Below, piece by piece: positions 42,381-51,694 of a stretch of 64,000 bases of DNA. A program made the position numbers and the translations under genes. The stretch covers positions 50,217-114,216 of the forward strand of contig JACKQB010000008.1 in the NCBI GenBank assembly GCA_024233115.1, written 5' to 3'. The notes below the pieces were generated by a model. It was not told the origin of the DNA and ran no database searches. It was given only the letters and a program-made list of their open reading frames with translations. The stretch's first letter is position 1. Every line of letters begins with the position of its first letter. The stretch is from Akkermansiaceae bacterium (lineage in GTDB: Bacteria; Verrucomicrobiota; Verrucomicrobiia; Verrucomicrobiales; Akkermansiaceae).

Positions 42381-44303
42381 CTACAGATTGGCCGCAAAGA
42401 GTTGCAGGGCGTCTGTGATAAGGGGATCTCGTTCAAAGTGTGGCTGAGGTGAGTCGCATGCGGCGGCGACGGGATTTGGAGAGGCGTCGCTGGCACTTCG
42501 TGTTGCGGTCCGGGTTGGTTGCTGGTTGGCGCGGATCAGGGACATGAGTTCGTTGAGTATCTGTGTCCGGTCGTCCCCCGTGATGGGTTCGTTACTTTTT
42601 CCGCTTACTTGCTCAAAACGCCATAAGCCGGAATCCCCCCTTTGTAGTCCCAGAGTTGCCCGTGCGCCTGATTGGGTGGTAATGGCATAGGCGAAGTAGT
42701 TGCCGACTGCTATCTCTTCCATATAGGCCGCGAAGAGGCAGTGACGCATTTCCAGGCTTTCCCTGGCGATGCTCTCCAGGGTGATGAGGGGCGTCCAGTT
42801 TGCGGGGGTATCTCGGAACGGGGGGGAGACGGGGAACTTGTTCTTAATGAAGTTGTCTATAGAGGCCATGTGGTTCGCCCGGTCTGCGATGTGCACCGGG
42901 TCGTTTGCCAGACGATCATGAAATTCCTTGAGTTTGCGGTGGGATTGGATGCGACTCAGTCGGCGGGATGCTCGGTTCCTGCTTCCGGTGGGAAGCTGCT
43001 TGATCATGCGCAGGCTGTCGGTGAATAGTCGATTGATGCTGTCTCCTGTGTAATACCGACAGGAGTCGGGGAGTTCCTCCTTGATGAAGGTTCTGAACAG
43101 TTGTAGTGATGGCGTCAGGAAGGGGTCGCCGGGGCCGACCATCCGATTGATAGGAAATGAACGGAGGAAGAGCAGAGCTCTCGTGATAATGCGGGCATCC
43201 ACTTCTTTAAGCCATTTGGCTATCTCGGGTTTATTGTCGATGAGGTAGCGCAGCAACGTCAGTTCCTGGCATGAGATACACTGGTAGTTCAGCTTGCGGA
43301 GGACGGACTGCACATCGCTGCCGGATGGAAAGCAAAGCCACTTGAGAATGTTGCCCCTCTTTCCTTTCACGAGTGTGCGCATGGCCCGGTATTGGTTTTT
43401 GTCTCTCTTGCCCCGGAACACCCAGCACGATGCGAGCATGAACGCGAGGGGTGGACAGTCTTTGAACAGATCGCGGCTTCCCGGGACTCGGATCCAGAGA
43501 TTCATCAGGTGCCAGCGTCTTTTTCTGAGTCGCCTTTCATAGGCGAAATTGAGCGAGTCATCAGGGAAAAACTCGAGCCAATTGAGCAGCGCTTTTGCCT
43601 TGCGGATGCGTTGCATTAATTCGCTTTGAATCAGCAGGTAGGTGTTGGTTTGGGGGTGGGCCGGATGCCAGTAGTAGTAGCCAGGGCGTAGTGATGTTTT
43701 GCTGGTTGAGGGTTTGGCTGACGATAATCTGCACCAGTGTATCCATACGTTATCCATCGTGGTGCGTTTGTGGTAGTGTTGTGAGCACAGGTCGGAGATT
43801 CTATCTCTGAGGGCGAAATAGGACTCCTCGCGCCTTTCTGAAATGGTGATAATCTCTGGGTTGTGTGCCTTCTCGTGTTCCGGTGAGCTGGAAGAGAAGT
43901 AACGATGTATGAAATCCCGGTAGTGCTTCTGGGATTTTTTGAAGCTATGGCGGAGCCGGGTAATCTCTTGCCTGGTATTTTGGCGTTCCCAGCCATCCGG
44001 GTCGTCGCCAAAGTAGCGGAGTCGGCGGTTTTCAATGAGGTCGGATTTCCACTGGTTGATTTGTTTTCGCAGGTGATCTGGAGCGATGAGGAGCCGGTCG
44101 AGCGGCACACGCGAGGGGATCCAGCCTGAGCTTGGTGAGGTGTGTTTCTTTGAGTCGGGACGGCTCCATGCCCTGGGATCCGGGCCTGACTTTGCCACCC
44201 ACACGCGTGGCTTTCCGCGCAGGTGTGCACGGAAGACAAGCTTGTTTCCCCGGATGGAGATGACTGACTTCAGGGCCTTGAGTGTTTCTGCGGGGCTTTG
44301 CAT
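42381..44303 (-). CDS. PcfJ-like domain protein
   Basis: This 640-residue basic protein has its likely start at ATG 44303. Near residues 505-600 it has LESIARESLEMRHCLFAAYM, GNYFAYAI, GARATLGLQ and FEQVSGKSNEPI. This is the pattern of PcfJ-domain proteins (conserved HC, Y, TL and Q..G..N), which are encoded on plasmids and phages. The rest is helical and Arg/Lys/Trp-rich, with no family recognised. PcfJ function is unknown. The gene supports an accessory or mobile origin of the block. Confidence 0.7.
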   Translation of the reverse strand: MQSPAETLKALKSVISIRGNKLVFRAHLRGKPRVWVAKSGPDPRAWSRPDSKKHTSPSSGWIPSRVPLDRLLIAPDHLRKQINQWKSDLIENRRLRYFGDDPDGWERQNTRQEITRLRHSFKKSQKHYRDFIHRYFSSSSPEHEKAHNPEIITISERREESYFALRDRISDLCSQHYHKRTTMDNVWIHWCRLSSAKPSTSKTSLRPGYYYWHPAHPQTNTYLLIQSELMQRIRKAKALLNWLEFFPDDSLNFAYERRLRKRRWHLMNLWIRVPGSRDLFKDCPPLAFMLASCWVFRGKRDKNQYRAMRTLVKGKRGNILKWLCFPSGSDVQSVLRKLNYQCISCQELTLLRYLIDNKPEIAKWLKEVDARIITRALLFLRSFPINRMVGPGDPFLTPSLQLFRTFIKEELPDSCRYYTGDSINRLFTDSLRMIKQLPTGSRNRASRRLSRIQSHRKLKEFHDRLANDPVHIADRANHMASIDNFIKNKFPVSPPFRDTPANWTPLITLESIARESLEMRHCLFAAYMEEIAVGNYFAYAITTQSGARATLGLQRGDSGLWRFEQVSGKSNEPITGDDRTQILNELMSLIRANQQPTRTATRSASDASPNPVAAACDSPQPHFERDPLITDALQLFAANL

Positions 44304-44472
44304 GGTGGGGGGAATCAGGGGGCAAGGGAACATTGGAGGGTGGGAGGATAACTGAGGCGCATGGGGCATGCCGGTGCAGAGGCTCCACACACACGCGAGC
44401 TTCCGCACCGGAGTCGTCAACACACCCTGGAAAAAGCAGAGAGGATGTCCGGGCTTTCAGAGGGGCCTAGGC

Positions 44473-45150
44473 CTACTCCGAGTGTCTCTCGGTTTCCTCC
44501 TTCACGATTTGAGCAAGGTCGGCTTTCAGGTCTTCCGCATCCTTGGGAGATGCACATTCTTGCATCATCCTGCGGTGGGCCATGACCTTGCGGGAGATGC
44601 TGGACGAGGTCGCCTTGTGGCCTACCTCGCTGAAGTGAAACTCCGAGGCATTCTTGCGGTCGATGCCGTAGGACGAGGCGGTGGCGATGGCGTCCTCGTT
44701 GGCTGCGAGGAAGAGGAACTCCCAGCCGTATTTGTCAGTCTGGTGTCGGATCATCTTGCTGATCTTGCGCACGGAGTAGTCGGTGGAGGCGTTTTCGTAT
44801 CCGTCGGTGTAGATGGCGATGATGACCTTGCCGGGACGATCCTTTTCGGGGGTCTTGGCGAGCTTTTTGCCGATGTTGTCAACGGTTCGACCGATGGCAT
44901 CAAGTAGTGCGGTGCAAGCACGGGGGACATAGGTATTGGCGTCGAGGGGCCGGACTTCCGCGATCGGTGTGCGGTCGGCGTGAAGCAGGTATTCGTCGTC
45001 GAAAAGAACCAGGGTGAAGTTGGCGTCTCCGGGAGTTTCCTGCTGGTTCTTGAGGAAGGAGTTGAATCCGGTGATGGCGGACTCGACGAGCGGCTGCATG
45101 GAGCCTGAGCGGTCGAGGATGTAGGCGATTTCTGTGAGTTTGTTATTCAT
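44473..45150 (-). CDS. VWA-domain (von Willebrand A) protein
   Basis: ATG 45150 gives NNKLTEIAYILDRSGSM with the MIDAS motif DxSGS changed to DRSGS near residue 13. The matching Thr (ACTALLDAIGRTV) and Asp (IYTDGYENAS) complete the metal site. The second half is helical and charged. It has no signal peptide or membrane segment, so it is cytoplasmic and acts through metal-dependent protein binding. Phage and plasmid VWA proteins of about 220 residues look alike. Its partner is unknown. Confidence 0.85.
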   Translation of the reverse strand: MNNKLTEIAYILDRSGSMQPLVESAITGFNSFLKNQQETPGDANFTLVLFDDEYLLHADRTPIAEVRPLDANTYVPRACTALLDAIGRTVDNIGKKLAKTPEKDRPGKVIIAIYTDGYENASTDYSVRKISKMIRHQTDKYGWEFLFLAANEDAIATASSYGIDRKNASEFHFSEVGHKATSSSISRKVMAHRRMMQECASPKDAEDLKADLAQIVKEETERHSE

Positions 45151-45262
45151 GCATGAACAATGACAGCCTACATGGGACATTTGATGGGTGATGCTAAATG
45201 AGCCAAGGTCTTTTTATTGCGAACCAGAACAAAATGCATATTCGGTATCCCCCCTGTGCATG

Positions 45263-45538
45263 TTAGGATCCCTTGCGTTCTCTGCGTTGCACCTTGCGAA
45301 AGCGTACGCCATTCCACAAAACTACCTTTCCGTTATCAAAGGCTGGTTTGCCCACAATACCGATGGCTACACGCCCGTCAGTGCGAAGTCTCACATGGTT
45401 GACGCAATAGACTTTACCTTTCTCGATGGTTCCTCCGGGAAGGCTGAAATCAGCGAAAGTCTGTCCTTTTTGGCGCTTGGTCGGGATCGGGGTGTCGTCT
45501 ATGCAGACAAATTTATCGTTGGGCTGGAAAATAGACAT
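45263..45538 (-). CDS. Small conserved-looking protein, unknown
   Basis: This 91-residue protein has the pattern KFVCIDDTPIP, then SLPGGTIEKGKVYCVNHVRL and NGVRFRKV. It resembles a group of small phage/bacterial beta-barrel-like proteins (KG.VY.V....R...G...G....RFR). The plus-strand frame over the same bases (45188-45619) has no such features. No function is assigned. Confidence 0.6.
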   Translation of the reverse strand: MSIFQPNDKFVCIDDTPIPTKRQKGQTFADFSLPGGTIEKGKVYCVNHVRLRTDGRVAIGIVGKPAFDNGKVVLWNGVRFRKVQRRERKGS

Positions 45539-45681
45539 GCCTTAAAACTTATTGCTTCAGGGACGGCTGTTATCCAAAGTCTGATAAGTCCATCGATGAT
45601 GTTTTCACCTTTGCTCTGATGATTGAGTGTCGAACCTGTTAGCCTGATGTTGGTTGGCTTGGGGCTGATTGGTAAATGGGG

Positions 45682-46071
45682 TCATGAAGTAATATTCGAA
45701 ATTCTGTAGATACGGAAAATACGATGTTGTCTGCGGAGGTGGCAGTATGCGGATACGTGGAGTCGGGACGGGTCTCCGGTATGAAATACCGACTCAATGC
45801 TGGCCATACGAATCTGTCCGGGAGAGGAACCTCCTGCATAGGAAAACGTGACTGGCTCCTGGTCATGTGTCGCTGCTATCATTCGGCGGGTAACGGAATC
45901 AGTTGACTGATTGATTGGGTAACGTGGAAGCATTTTCCAATCCTGTAAATGTGGGCCAGGAACTGCACCCGTATCTCTAGATATGGTTTCGCGAGTAGCC
46001 GTCGAGCTAGATAGCCTAACCGGCACTAGGGGGAGGCCAGCCATAAGTACAAGAATGTTTCTGCGTTTCAT
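45682..46071 (-). CDS. Apparently exported WYL-like domain protein
   Basis: The likely start is ATG 46071, followed by a basic and hydrophobic segment like a signal peptide (ILVLMAGLPLVPVRLSSS). The C-terminal about 60 residues (VTFSYAGGSSPGQIRMASIE, AYCHLRRQHRIFRIYRIS) match the WYL fold pattern: F.Y.GG..PG..R, then AYC..R..RIFR..RI. WYL domains normally bind nucleic acid or small ligands inside the cell, so export would be unusual. It diverges from the WYL regulator at 46156. The signal peptide call is tentative. Confidence 0.6.
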   Translation of the reverse strand: MKRRNILVLMAGLPLVPVRLSSSTATRETISRDTGAVPGPHLQDWKMLPRYPINQSTDSVTRRMIAATHDQEPVTFSYAGGSSPGQIRMASIESVFHTGDPSRLHVSAYCHLRRQHRIFRIYRISNITS

Positions 46072-46155
46072 AATTATACAATAATAGCCAGGGTGGGACA
46101 TTAAGAGGGTGATAATGTCTTGCTGGGATGTCGGTTATTTGTTAGTCGTTAAACG

Positions 46156-47154
46156 ATGAGTGGATTCAGCGGAGGAGGCAAGGTGCAGATGCGGCGTATT
46201 TATGCGATTGTGGATGCGGTCAATGGCGGCGGGTATCCGAACTGCCGTAGCTTGGCGGAGAGGCTTGAGGTCACGCAGAAGACGGTTCAGAGGGACGTGA
46301 ACTTCATCAGGGATCAGTTGGGCTTGCCGCTTGAGTATAACAAGACCATGCACGGTTATGAGTTTACCGGGGACGTAAGTAATTTTCCTGTGTTCGAGGC
46401 CCAGGTTGAGGATTTGGCGGCGTTGTTCCTGGCCCGGCATGCGATGAAAAGCGTGCAGGGGACCAAGTTGGCCGAGGCCCTGAAGCCGGCGTTTGAGCGC
46501 CTGACCCGGCAGCTCGACGGCAAGGTCAACATGAACTGGAGCAGTGTGGATCAGGTGTTTACCGTCAAGGAAACCGGGGTGGTGGATGCGGATCTGACCT
46601 TGTTCGGTAAATTGGCCGAGGCTGTGCTGAACCAGCGGGAGGTTAGTTTTACCTACCGTAAGCTCGGGGACAAAGAATCGATCAAGCGCAGGCTACAACC
46701 GTATCACGTGGGTGAGATCGACGGCGGTTGGTATGTGGTCGGCCACGATGTGATGCGTGATGGTTTGCGCACCTTTGCCATTCAGAGAATCAAGGGGTTG
46801 AGTGTTTTGAAAACCACCTTTGAGCGTCCTGAGGATTTTCAGATTGGAGAGCATCTTGGAGGTAGTATTGGGGTGTGGGATCATAATGAGGCCGGACCTG
46901 TTGAAGTTGTTATCGAAGTGACCGGATGGATGGCTCGTATTGTCCAGGAACGACTCTGGCATCCGACCCAGACGACCCGGGTAATGGATGATCTCGGCGA
47001 CAGGGTGGAGCTAAGTATGCAGCTGGGTAATCTTGAGGAAGTGAAGCTCCTGGTGCTCAGCTGGGGGGCGTGCGCTAAAGTGCTGAAGCCGGAGAGGCTG
47101 CGGGATGCGGTGAAACAGGAGGCTGCTGAGATTGTGCGAAAGTATCGAAAGTAG
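46156..47154 (+). CDS. HTH-WYL transcriptional regulator
   Basis: This 332-residue protein has an N-terminal helix-turn-helix (YPNCRSLAERLEVTQKTVQR). The WYL domain is at about 150-225 (VSFTYRKLGDKES, GGWYVVGHDVMRDGLRTFAI). The C-terminal WCX-type domain is at about 240-330. Such proteins regulate DNA-damage and phage-defence genes. ATG 46156 is annotated; ATG 46189, ten bases after a GGAGG, is a good alternative start. It is divergent from the exported WYL protein, so the 84-base gap likely contains its own binding site. Confidence 0.9.
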   Translation: MSGFSGGGKVQMRRIYAIVDAVNGGGYPNCRSLAERLEVTQKTVQRDVNFIRDQLGLPLEYNKTMHGYEFTGDVSNFPVFEAQVEDLAALFLARHAMKSVQGTKLAEALKPAFERLTRQLDGKVNMNWSSVDQVFTVKETGVVDADLTLFGKLAEAVLNQREVSFTYRKLGDKESIKRRLQPYHVGEIDGGWYVVGHDVMRDGLRTFAIQRIKGLSVLKTTFERPEDFQIGEHLGGSIGVWDHNEAGPVEVVIEVTGWMARIVQERLWHPTQTTRVMDDLGDRVELSMQLGNLEEVKLLVLSWGACAKVLKPERLRDAVKQEAAEIVRKYRK

Positions 47155-47194
47155 TGCCCTGGTGGTATGAATATTTTTTACCCTGCCCCTTTAA

Positions 47195-48199
47195 ATGTCT
47201 GATACCTTGAATTACGTTATGTGGTTTGAACAATTAACAGGTTTTACAGAGACATCTCCTGTTGATGTAAGGCAACAGCTTGAGTTGTCGGATACAAAAA
47301 TCAAATCGTCGGTGAACGGGAGAAGTTGGGAGTGCGGAACCTTGGAGATCGTTAAACTTGGCGATCTAAGAAAGCGAATTGAATCGATTGCGACGAATTC
47401 ACCTCTGCGCGTGACTGAGGACGTTGCAAACGTTCAAGAGCTGCATGCGAATCCAGCGAACTCAGGGGCTCTCTTCCAGGTAGCTTCGCAATTCAATCTT
47501 CTGGAGATGGTCTCCCCGGCTGTGACTCCTGAGCAGGGAGTCGGCATTTATGAAAATGATTATACACAGGGGCCGGCATGCGCCATTGCTGCAGGAGCCG
47601 GAACCATCTATCGAAACTATTTTGCCAAGACCAACGGCGAGATTGGTCAGAGTGCGTCGAATCAGATCGATTGCCTGGCAGACCTCGGCAAGGCGCTCCA
47701 GAATACGGATGAACGCCTATGGAAGATGCGTAACGGATACGCGTTGGCATCCGCAGACGGGCTGGATGAGATTTCCAGGCGATTGCAGGAATCAACAAAA
47801 GACGAGTTGGACAAGCTCCGGGGCCATCTCAAGGTGGGACTTCAGTGGGACACCCAGGTCACTCTTGGGGATTGTTCCCATTTAGTCAGTCAGACCTATT
47901 GCTCCGCCCTGCCGGTTGCCTACTCATCCCACTGCTCCGAGATGTGGAGAGACTTTGCTGTGCTGATACTTGAGGCCGCATATGAGGCGACCCTGTGTGC
48001 TGCAATTCTGAATGCGCAAAAGACGGGAAACAACAAAGTGTTTCTGACTTTGCTGGGAGGGGGAGCATTCGGGAATGAGTCCGTATGGATTATTGACGCG
48101 ATTGATCGGGCTCTCCGAATCCATGCCGACTCAGGTCTCGACGTCAGAATTGTTAGTTTTCGATCATCCAATCGAGCGTTGAAAAAGTTAATCGGATAA
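47195..48199 (+). CDS. Macro-domain-like protein, conserved unknown family
   Basis: This 334-residue protein belongs, by my recollection of sequence, to a widespread uncharacterised family. It is marked by SQFNLLEM, TPEQGVGIYENDYTQGPACA and TIYRNYF. Its end, VFLTLLGGGAFGNESVWIID, resembles the GGGxFGN nucleotide-binding end of PARG-like (TIGR02452) macro domains. If correct, it would bind or hydrolyse ADP-ribose derivatives. It lies 40 bases after the WYL regulator and before a SLOG-like fragment. The assignment to the macro fold is inference. Confidence 0.55.
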   Translation: MSDTLNYVMWFEQLTGFTETSPVDVRQQLELSDTKIKSSVNGRSWECGTLEIVKLGDLRKRIESIATNSPLRVTEDVANVQELHANPANSGALFQVASQFNLLEMVSPAVTPEQGVGIYENDYTQGPACAIAAGAGTIYRNYFAKTNGEIGQSASNQIDCLADLGKALQNTDERLWKMRNGYALASADGLDEISRRLQESTKDELDKLRGHLKVGLQWDTQVTLGDCSHLVSQTYCSALPVAYSSHCSEMWRDFAVLILEAAYEATLCAAILNAQKTGNNKVFLTLLGGGAFGNESVWIIDAIDRALRIHADSGLDVRIVSFRSSNRALKKLIG

Positions 48200-48265
48200 A
48201 AACGACCAGGGTTGTGCTGTTGGGGGTATCACACTAGATGTCCCACACTGCCAACCAGCCCCCCC

Positions 48266-48478
48266 ATGGCTCTTTCTCCACCCGATTTATCCCATTTTCC
48301 ACCCAATGCCGCTGTTTTGCTCGAGGGGACCCGGAGTGTTTCCCTGGAGCGGGCTGAAGAGTTGGGCCGAATGGCCAGAGCTCTGGTAATTACTTATCCG
48401 GATAAAACCCTCAGAAACCTACGAGTGGGGGGGCTGGACATACCATGCGTATTTGTGAAAAGGCTGGAGAATGCATGA
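48266..48478 (+). pseudogene. SLOG-like fragment, probably truncated
   Basis: Seventy residues starting at ATG 48266 begin FPPNAAVLLEGTRSVSLERA. This resembles the start of SLOG/Rossmann-type proteins (VLLEGTR...), which bind nucleotides such as ADP-ribose or cADPR. The expected continuation with a G.A.GSD motif is missing and the protein ends after LRVGGLDIPC. A small intact gene is possible, but a 3'-truncated remnant at the edge of the block is more likely. Confidence 0.4.
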
Positions 48479-48850
48479 GTATCCTCGTTGAGTCACAACG
48501 CATCGGTTGTAGAGTAATCCTCCTCAAAAGGAAGGATCAGTGATCAAAACAGGCAGCGGGAATTACTTCAGTCTTGATCGTAATCATCCGGCCAATTGCC
48601 CTGCCGTTTGCTCATTCCAGCCTCTGCCGTCATAAGGACGATTGTCCGGTGGCGATGAACCCGGCCACCGCCAAGAAAGTGGACAGCGAAGTCAGCGAAG
48701 GCCGTGTGCTCCAGGGAAATCGAATGCATTTGATCACCGATGCCAATCATTAAGATCAAGGGGGAAACCTGGAGGTCAGGCGCAAGCAAAATTGGAGTTT
48801 AAGCGGAAGCGCCCTTTACAAATACAAGCGTCTTTGGCAGAACCCGCGCC
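48479..48850. other. Intergenic, possible remnant coding sequence, valS leader
   Basis: No intact gene is seen. Bases 48656-48755 read as a degenerate coding fragment (MNPATAKKVDSEVSEGR) ending in TAA. The right copy of the 19-bp repeat lies at 48792-48810, 40 bases before valS. Confidence 0.4.
48792..48810 (+). repeat. 19-bp direct repeat, right copy (accessory block boundary)
   Basis: It is identical to 40080-40098 in sequence and orientation. It lies in the valS leader, which marks the return to core sequence. Confidence 0.85.
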
Positions 48851-51514
48851 ATGTCCGAGCTGCCCAAAGCCTACGAACCGCAAGCCGTCGAGAAACAATG
48901 GTATTCCGCATGGCTCGAGAACGGTTGTTTCCATGCCGATGAGACTTCTGAAAAAGAGGCCTATTCCATCGTCATCCCACCACCCAATGTCACCGGTATT
49001 CTCCATCTCGGGCACGTACTCAACAACACCATTCAGGACATCCTCTGCCGTCGCGCCCGCCAGCAAGGCAAGGAAGTGCTCTGGCTCCCCGGCACCGACC
49101 ACGCAGGTATCGCCACCCAGGCCAAGGTCGAGCGTGAACTTCGCGAAAATGAAGGCGTCACCCGTCGCGACCTCGGTCGTGAGGCGTTCCTCGAGCGCGT
49201 CTGGCAATGGAAGGAAAAACACGGCGGCATCATCATCCAGCAGCTGAAACGGCTTGGCTGTTCCTGCGACTGGGATCGCGAGCGCTTCACCATGGACGAC
49301 GACTACTCAGCCGCCGTCGCGCAGACCTTCACCGACCTGTTTAACCAAGGCTTGATCTATCGCGGCAAGCGCATGGTCAACTGGTGCCCGGTTTCCCTCA
49401 CCGCCCTTTCAGACGAGGAGGTGATCATGCAGCCGCAGAAATCGAAGCTCTACTACATGAAGTACGAACTCGTCGATTCCCCCGGTGAGTTTCTGGAAAT
49501 CTCCACCACCCGCCCCGAGACGCTGATGGGCGACACCGCTGTCGCCGTCAACCCCAAGGACGAACGCTTCACCAAGTACATCGGCAAAAAAGTCCGCCGT
49601 CCCTTCCCCGAGGCGGAAATCGAAGTCATCGCCGACGACCACGTTGACGTCGAGTTCGGCACAGGTGCCCTGAAAATCACCCCCGCCCACGACAAGGCGG
49701 ACTTCGAGATCGGGCAGCGCCACAACCTCGAAATCATTGATGTTTTCCACCCCGACGGCACCGTCAACTGCCCCGACTGCCCGGACCTCGACGGTCTCGA
49801 CCGCTTCCAGGCCCGCAAGGTGGCTGCCCAGAAGCTCGAGGATCTCGGCCTGCTCATCCGGGTGGAGGAATACGACAACAACGTCGGCTTCTCCGAGCGC
49901 GCGCACGTGCCGATTGAGCCGCGCATTTCCATGCAATGGTTCCTGAAATACCCCTGCGTCAAGGAATCAGCCGATGCCGTCGCCGATGGGAAAATCACCT
50001 ACCGCCCCGCTCGCTGGGCCAAGACACACGCCAACTGGATGGAAAACATCCAGGACTGGTGTATCAGCCGACAACTCTGGTGGGGGCACCAGATCCCCGT
50101 CTGGTACCGCAAGGAAAAAGTCGAAACCCTGCAAGGCGCCGAGTCACTCGACTCCAGCGACCTCGAGGCCGGCGACATCTACGTCGGTGTCGACGCCCCG
50201 GACGATAGCGAAAACTGGGTGCGCGACGGCGATGTGATGGACACCTGGTTCAGCTCGTGGCTGTGGCCGTTTGCCACCATGGATGACCGCACACGCGCCA
50301 AGTTCTACCCGACCACTGACCTGGTAACAGGCCCTGACATCATCTTTTTCTGGGTCGCCCGCATGATCATGGCCGGCTACCGGTTTGAAAACGAACTGCC
50401 CTTTAAAAACGTCTTCTTCACCTCCATCATCCGCGATATCCAGGGACGGAAAATGAGCAAGTCGCTCGGCAATTCACCTGATCCCATCGACCTGATGGAT
50501 CAATACGGCGCCGATGCCCTCCGCTTTGGCCTGATGCGCACGGCTCCCATCGGTTCTGATGTTCGCTTTGACGAGCAGTTGGTTGCCGAAGGTCGTAATT
50601 TTGCCAACAAACTTTACAACGCTTGCAGGTTCCGTCAGATGAGCGGCGAAGCCGCAGTTACCAGTTGTCAGTTGTCAGTTGTCAGTGGGCTTCGCCCGTA
50701 TCACATCGACATCGCTAACAGGGTTGACACCCTCGCGGCCAGCCTTGAAAAAGCCTACGCCGACTACCGCTTCAACGAAGTCGGCCAGCAACTCTACGAT
50801 TTCCTCTGGAGTGAGTTCTGCGATAAATTCCTCGAAGCGGTCAAGGGGGATCTGCGCGACTCGGCCACCCCCGAGGCGCGCGCAACCACCCTCGCTGTTT
50901 TCGACGCTGTGATGAGCCGTTACCTCCAGCTGCTTCACCCCTACATGCCGCACATCACTGAAGAGCTTTCTGCCCGTATGGGTTACCTGGAAAAAGGGGA
51001 GTTCCTGATGGAGAAAACCTACCCGGCCACCCCACTGGCAGCAGGCGACCCGTCGGCCGGCTCCCAGGCGGATGCCATTTACACCACCGCCGGCAGAATG
51101 CGTAACCTCAAGGCCGAATACAACGTCGCCGCACGCAAGGATGTGAAATTCATCATCATCAAAGCCGTGCCGTGGCTGGTCAATGAGGTGGATGTTCTCG
51201 GGCTGCTCGTCGGTGGCGATATCGAAATCCTCGACGCTTACGACGCGCCCAAAGGCACCCCCGCCGCCGTCACGGACGTGGGTGAGGTTTACCTGCCCCT
51301 CGAAGGCCTCATCGATGTTGATGCGGAAAAAAGCCGACTCGACAAGGAAATCGCCAAGGTCGAATCCGAGGTGAAAAAGTGTGAGGCCAAGCTCGGCAAT
51401 GCGGCCTTTGTCGACAAGGCGCCAGCCGAACTCGTCGATCGCGAGAAGGCCCGTAAAGACGAGTGGGCGCAGAAGCTGGGCCAGCTCCAGGAAATGCGTG
51501 CTGCGCTGGGTTGA
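48851..51514 (+). CDS. valS: Valyl-tRNA synthetase
   Basis: This 887-residue class I synthetase charges tRNA-Val. The HIGH motif is PPPNVTGILHLGHVLNN, with KMSKS present as GRKMSKSLGNS near residue 532. The editing (CP1) domain lies between, with TTRPETLMGDTAVAVNP. A C-terminal coiled coil (VDAEKSRLDKEIAKVESEVK) stabilises tRNA binding. Residues about 602-613 are encoded by a tandem CAGTTGT repeat and fall at the junction of catalytic and anticodon-binding domains (MSGEA / LRPYHIDIANR). They look like an insertion. The frame stays open. Confidence 0.97.
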   Translation: MSELPKAYEPQAVEKQWYSAWLENGCFHADETSEKEAYSIVIPPPNVTGILHLGHVLNNTIQDILCRRARQQGKEVLWLPGTDHAGIATQAKVERELRENEGVTRRDLGREAFLERVWQWKEKHGGIIIQQLKRLGCSCDWDRERFTMDDDYSAAVAQTFTDLFNQGLIYRGKRMVNWCPVSLTALSDEEVIMQPQKSKLYYMKYELVDSPGEFLEISTTRPETLMGDTAVAVNPKDERFTKYIGKKVRRPFPEAEIEVIADDHVDVEFGTGALKITPAHDKADFEIGQRHNLEIIDVFHPDGTVNCPDCPDLDGLDRFQARKVAAQKLEDLGLLIRVEEYDNNVGFSERAHVPIEPRISMQWFLKYPCVKESADAVADGKITYRPARWAKTHANWMENIQDWCISRQLWWGHQIPVWYRKEKVETLQGAESLDSSDLEAGDIYVGVDAPDDSENWVRDGDVMDTWFSSWLWPFATMDDRTRAKFYPTTDLVTGPDIIFFWVARMIMAGYRFENELPFKNVFFTSIIRDIQGRKMSKSLGNSPDPIDLMDQYGADALRFGLMRTAPIGSDVRFDEQLVAEGRNFANKLYNACRFRQMSGEAAVTSCQLSVVSGLRPYHIDIANRVDTLAASLEKAYADYRFNEVGQQLYDFLWSEFCDKFLEAVKGDLRDSATPEARATTLAVFDAVMSRYLQLLHPYMPHITEELSARMGYLEKGEFLMEKTYPATPLAAGDPSAGSQADAIYTTAGRMRNLKAEYNVAARKDVKFIIIKAVPWLVNEVDVLGLLVGGDIEILDAYDAPKGTPAAVTDVGEVYLPLEGLIDVDAEKSRLDKEIAKVESEVKKCEAKLGNAAFVDKAPAELVDREKARKDEWAQKLGQLQEMRAALG
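50655..50689 (+). repeat. CAGTNNN heptanucleotide repeat inside valS
   Basis: Five 7-base units: CAGTTAC, three CAGTTGT and CAGTGGG. It encodes part of a non-conserved loop. The same heptamer family, in reverse orientation, occurs at 52851-52937. Confidence 0.9.
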
Positions 51515-51694
51515 ATGAGTTATGAGTTTTCACGGGAGATCCTGGTTCCGTCATCCATTTTTCCATTTCCCAATCATCCGTTTTAAAGTTGCTTGTCACC
51601 TTCAGAAAGCTCGCTAGTTTAGATCGCGTATCCGGAGCATACCAACCATTCAACGATTCCAGTCATCCATTTCCTGATCATCCTTTAACGACCC

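Noticed and set aside
45188..45619. 143-residue plus-strand frame
   Set aside because: The opposite strand encodes a 91-residue protein with a conserved-looking pattern; this frame has none.
48568..48789. 73-residue minus-strand frame upstream of valS
   Set aside because: No start signal or domain; opposite-strand bases look like a decayed coding fragment.
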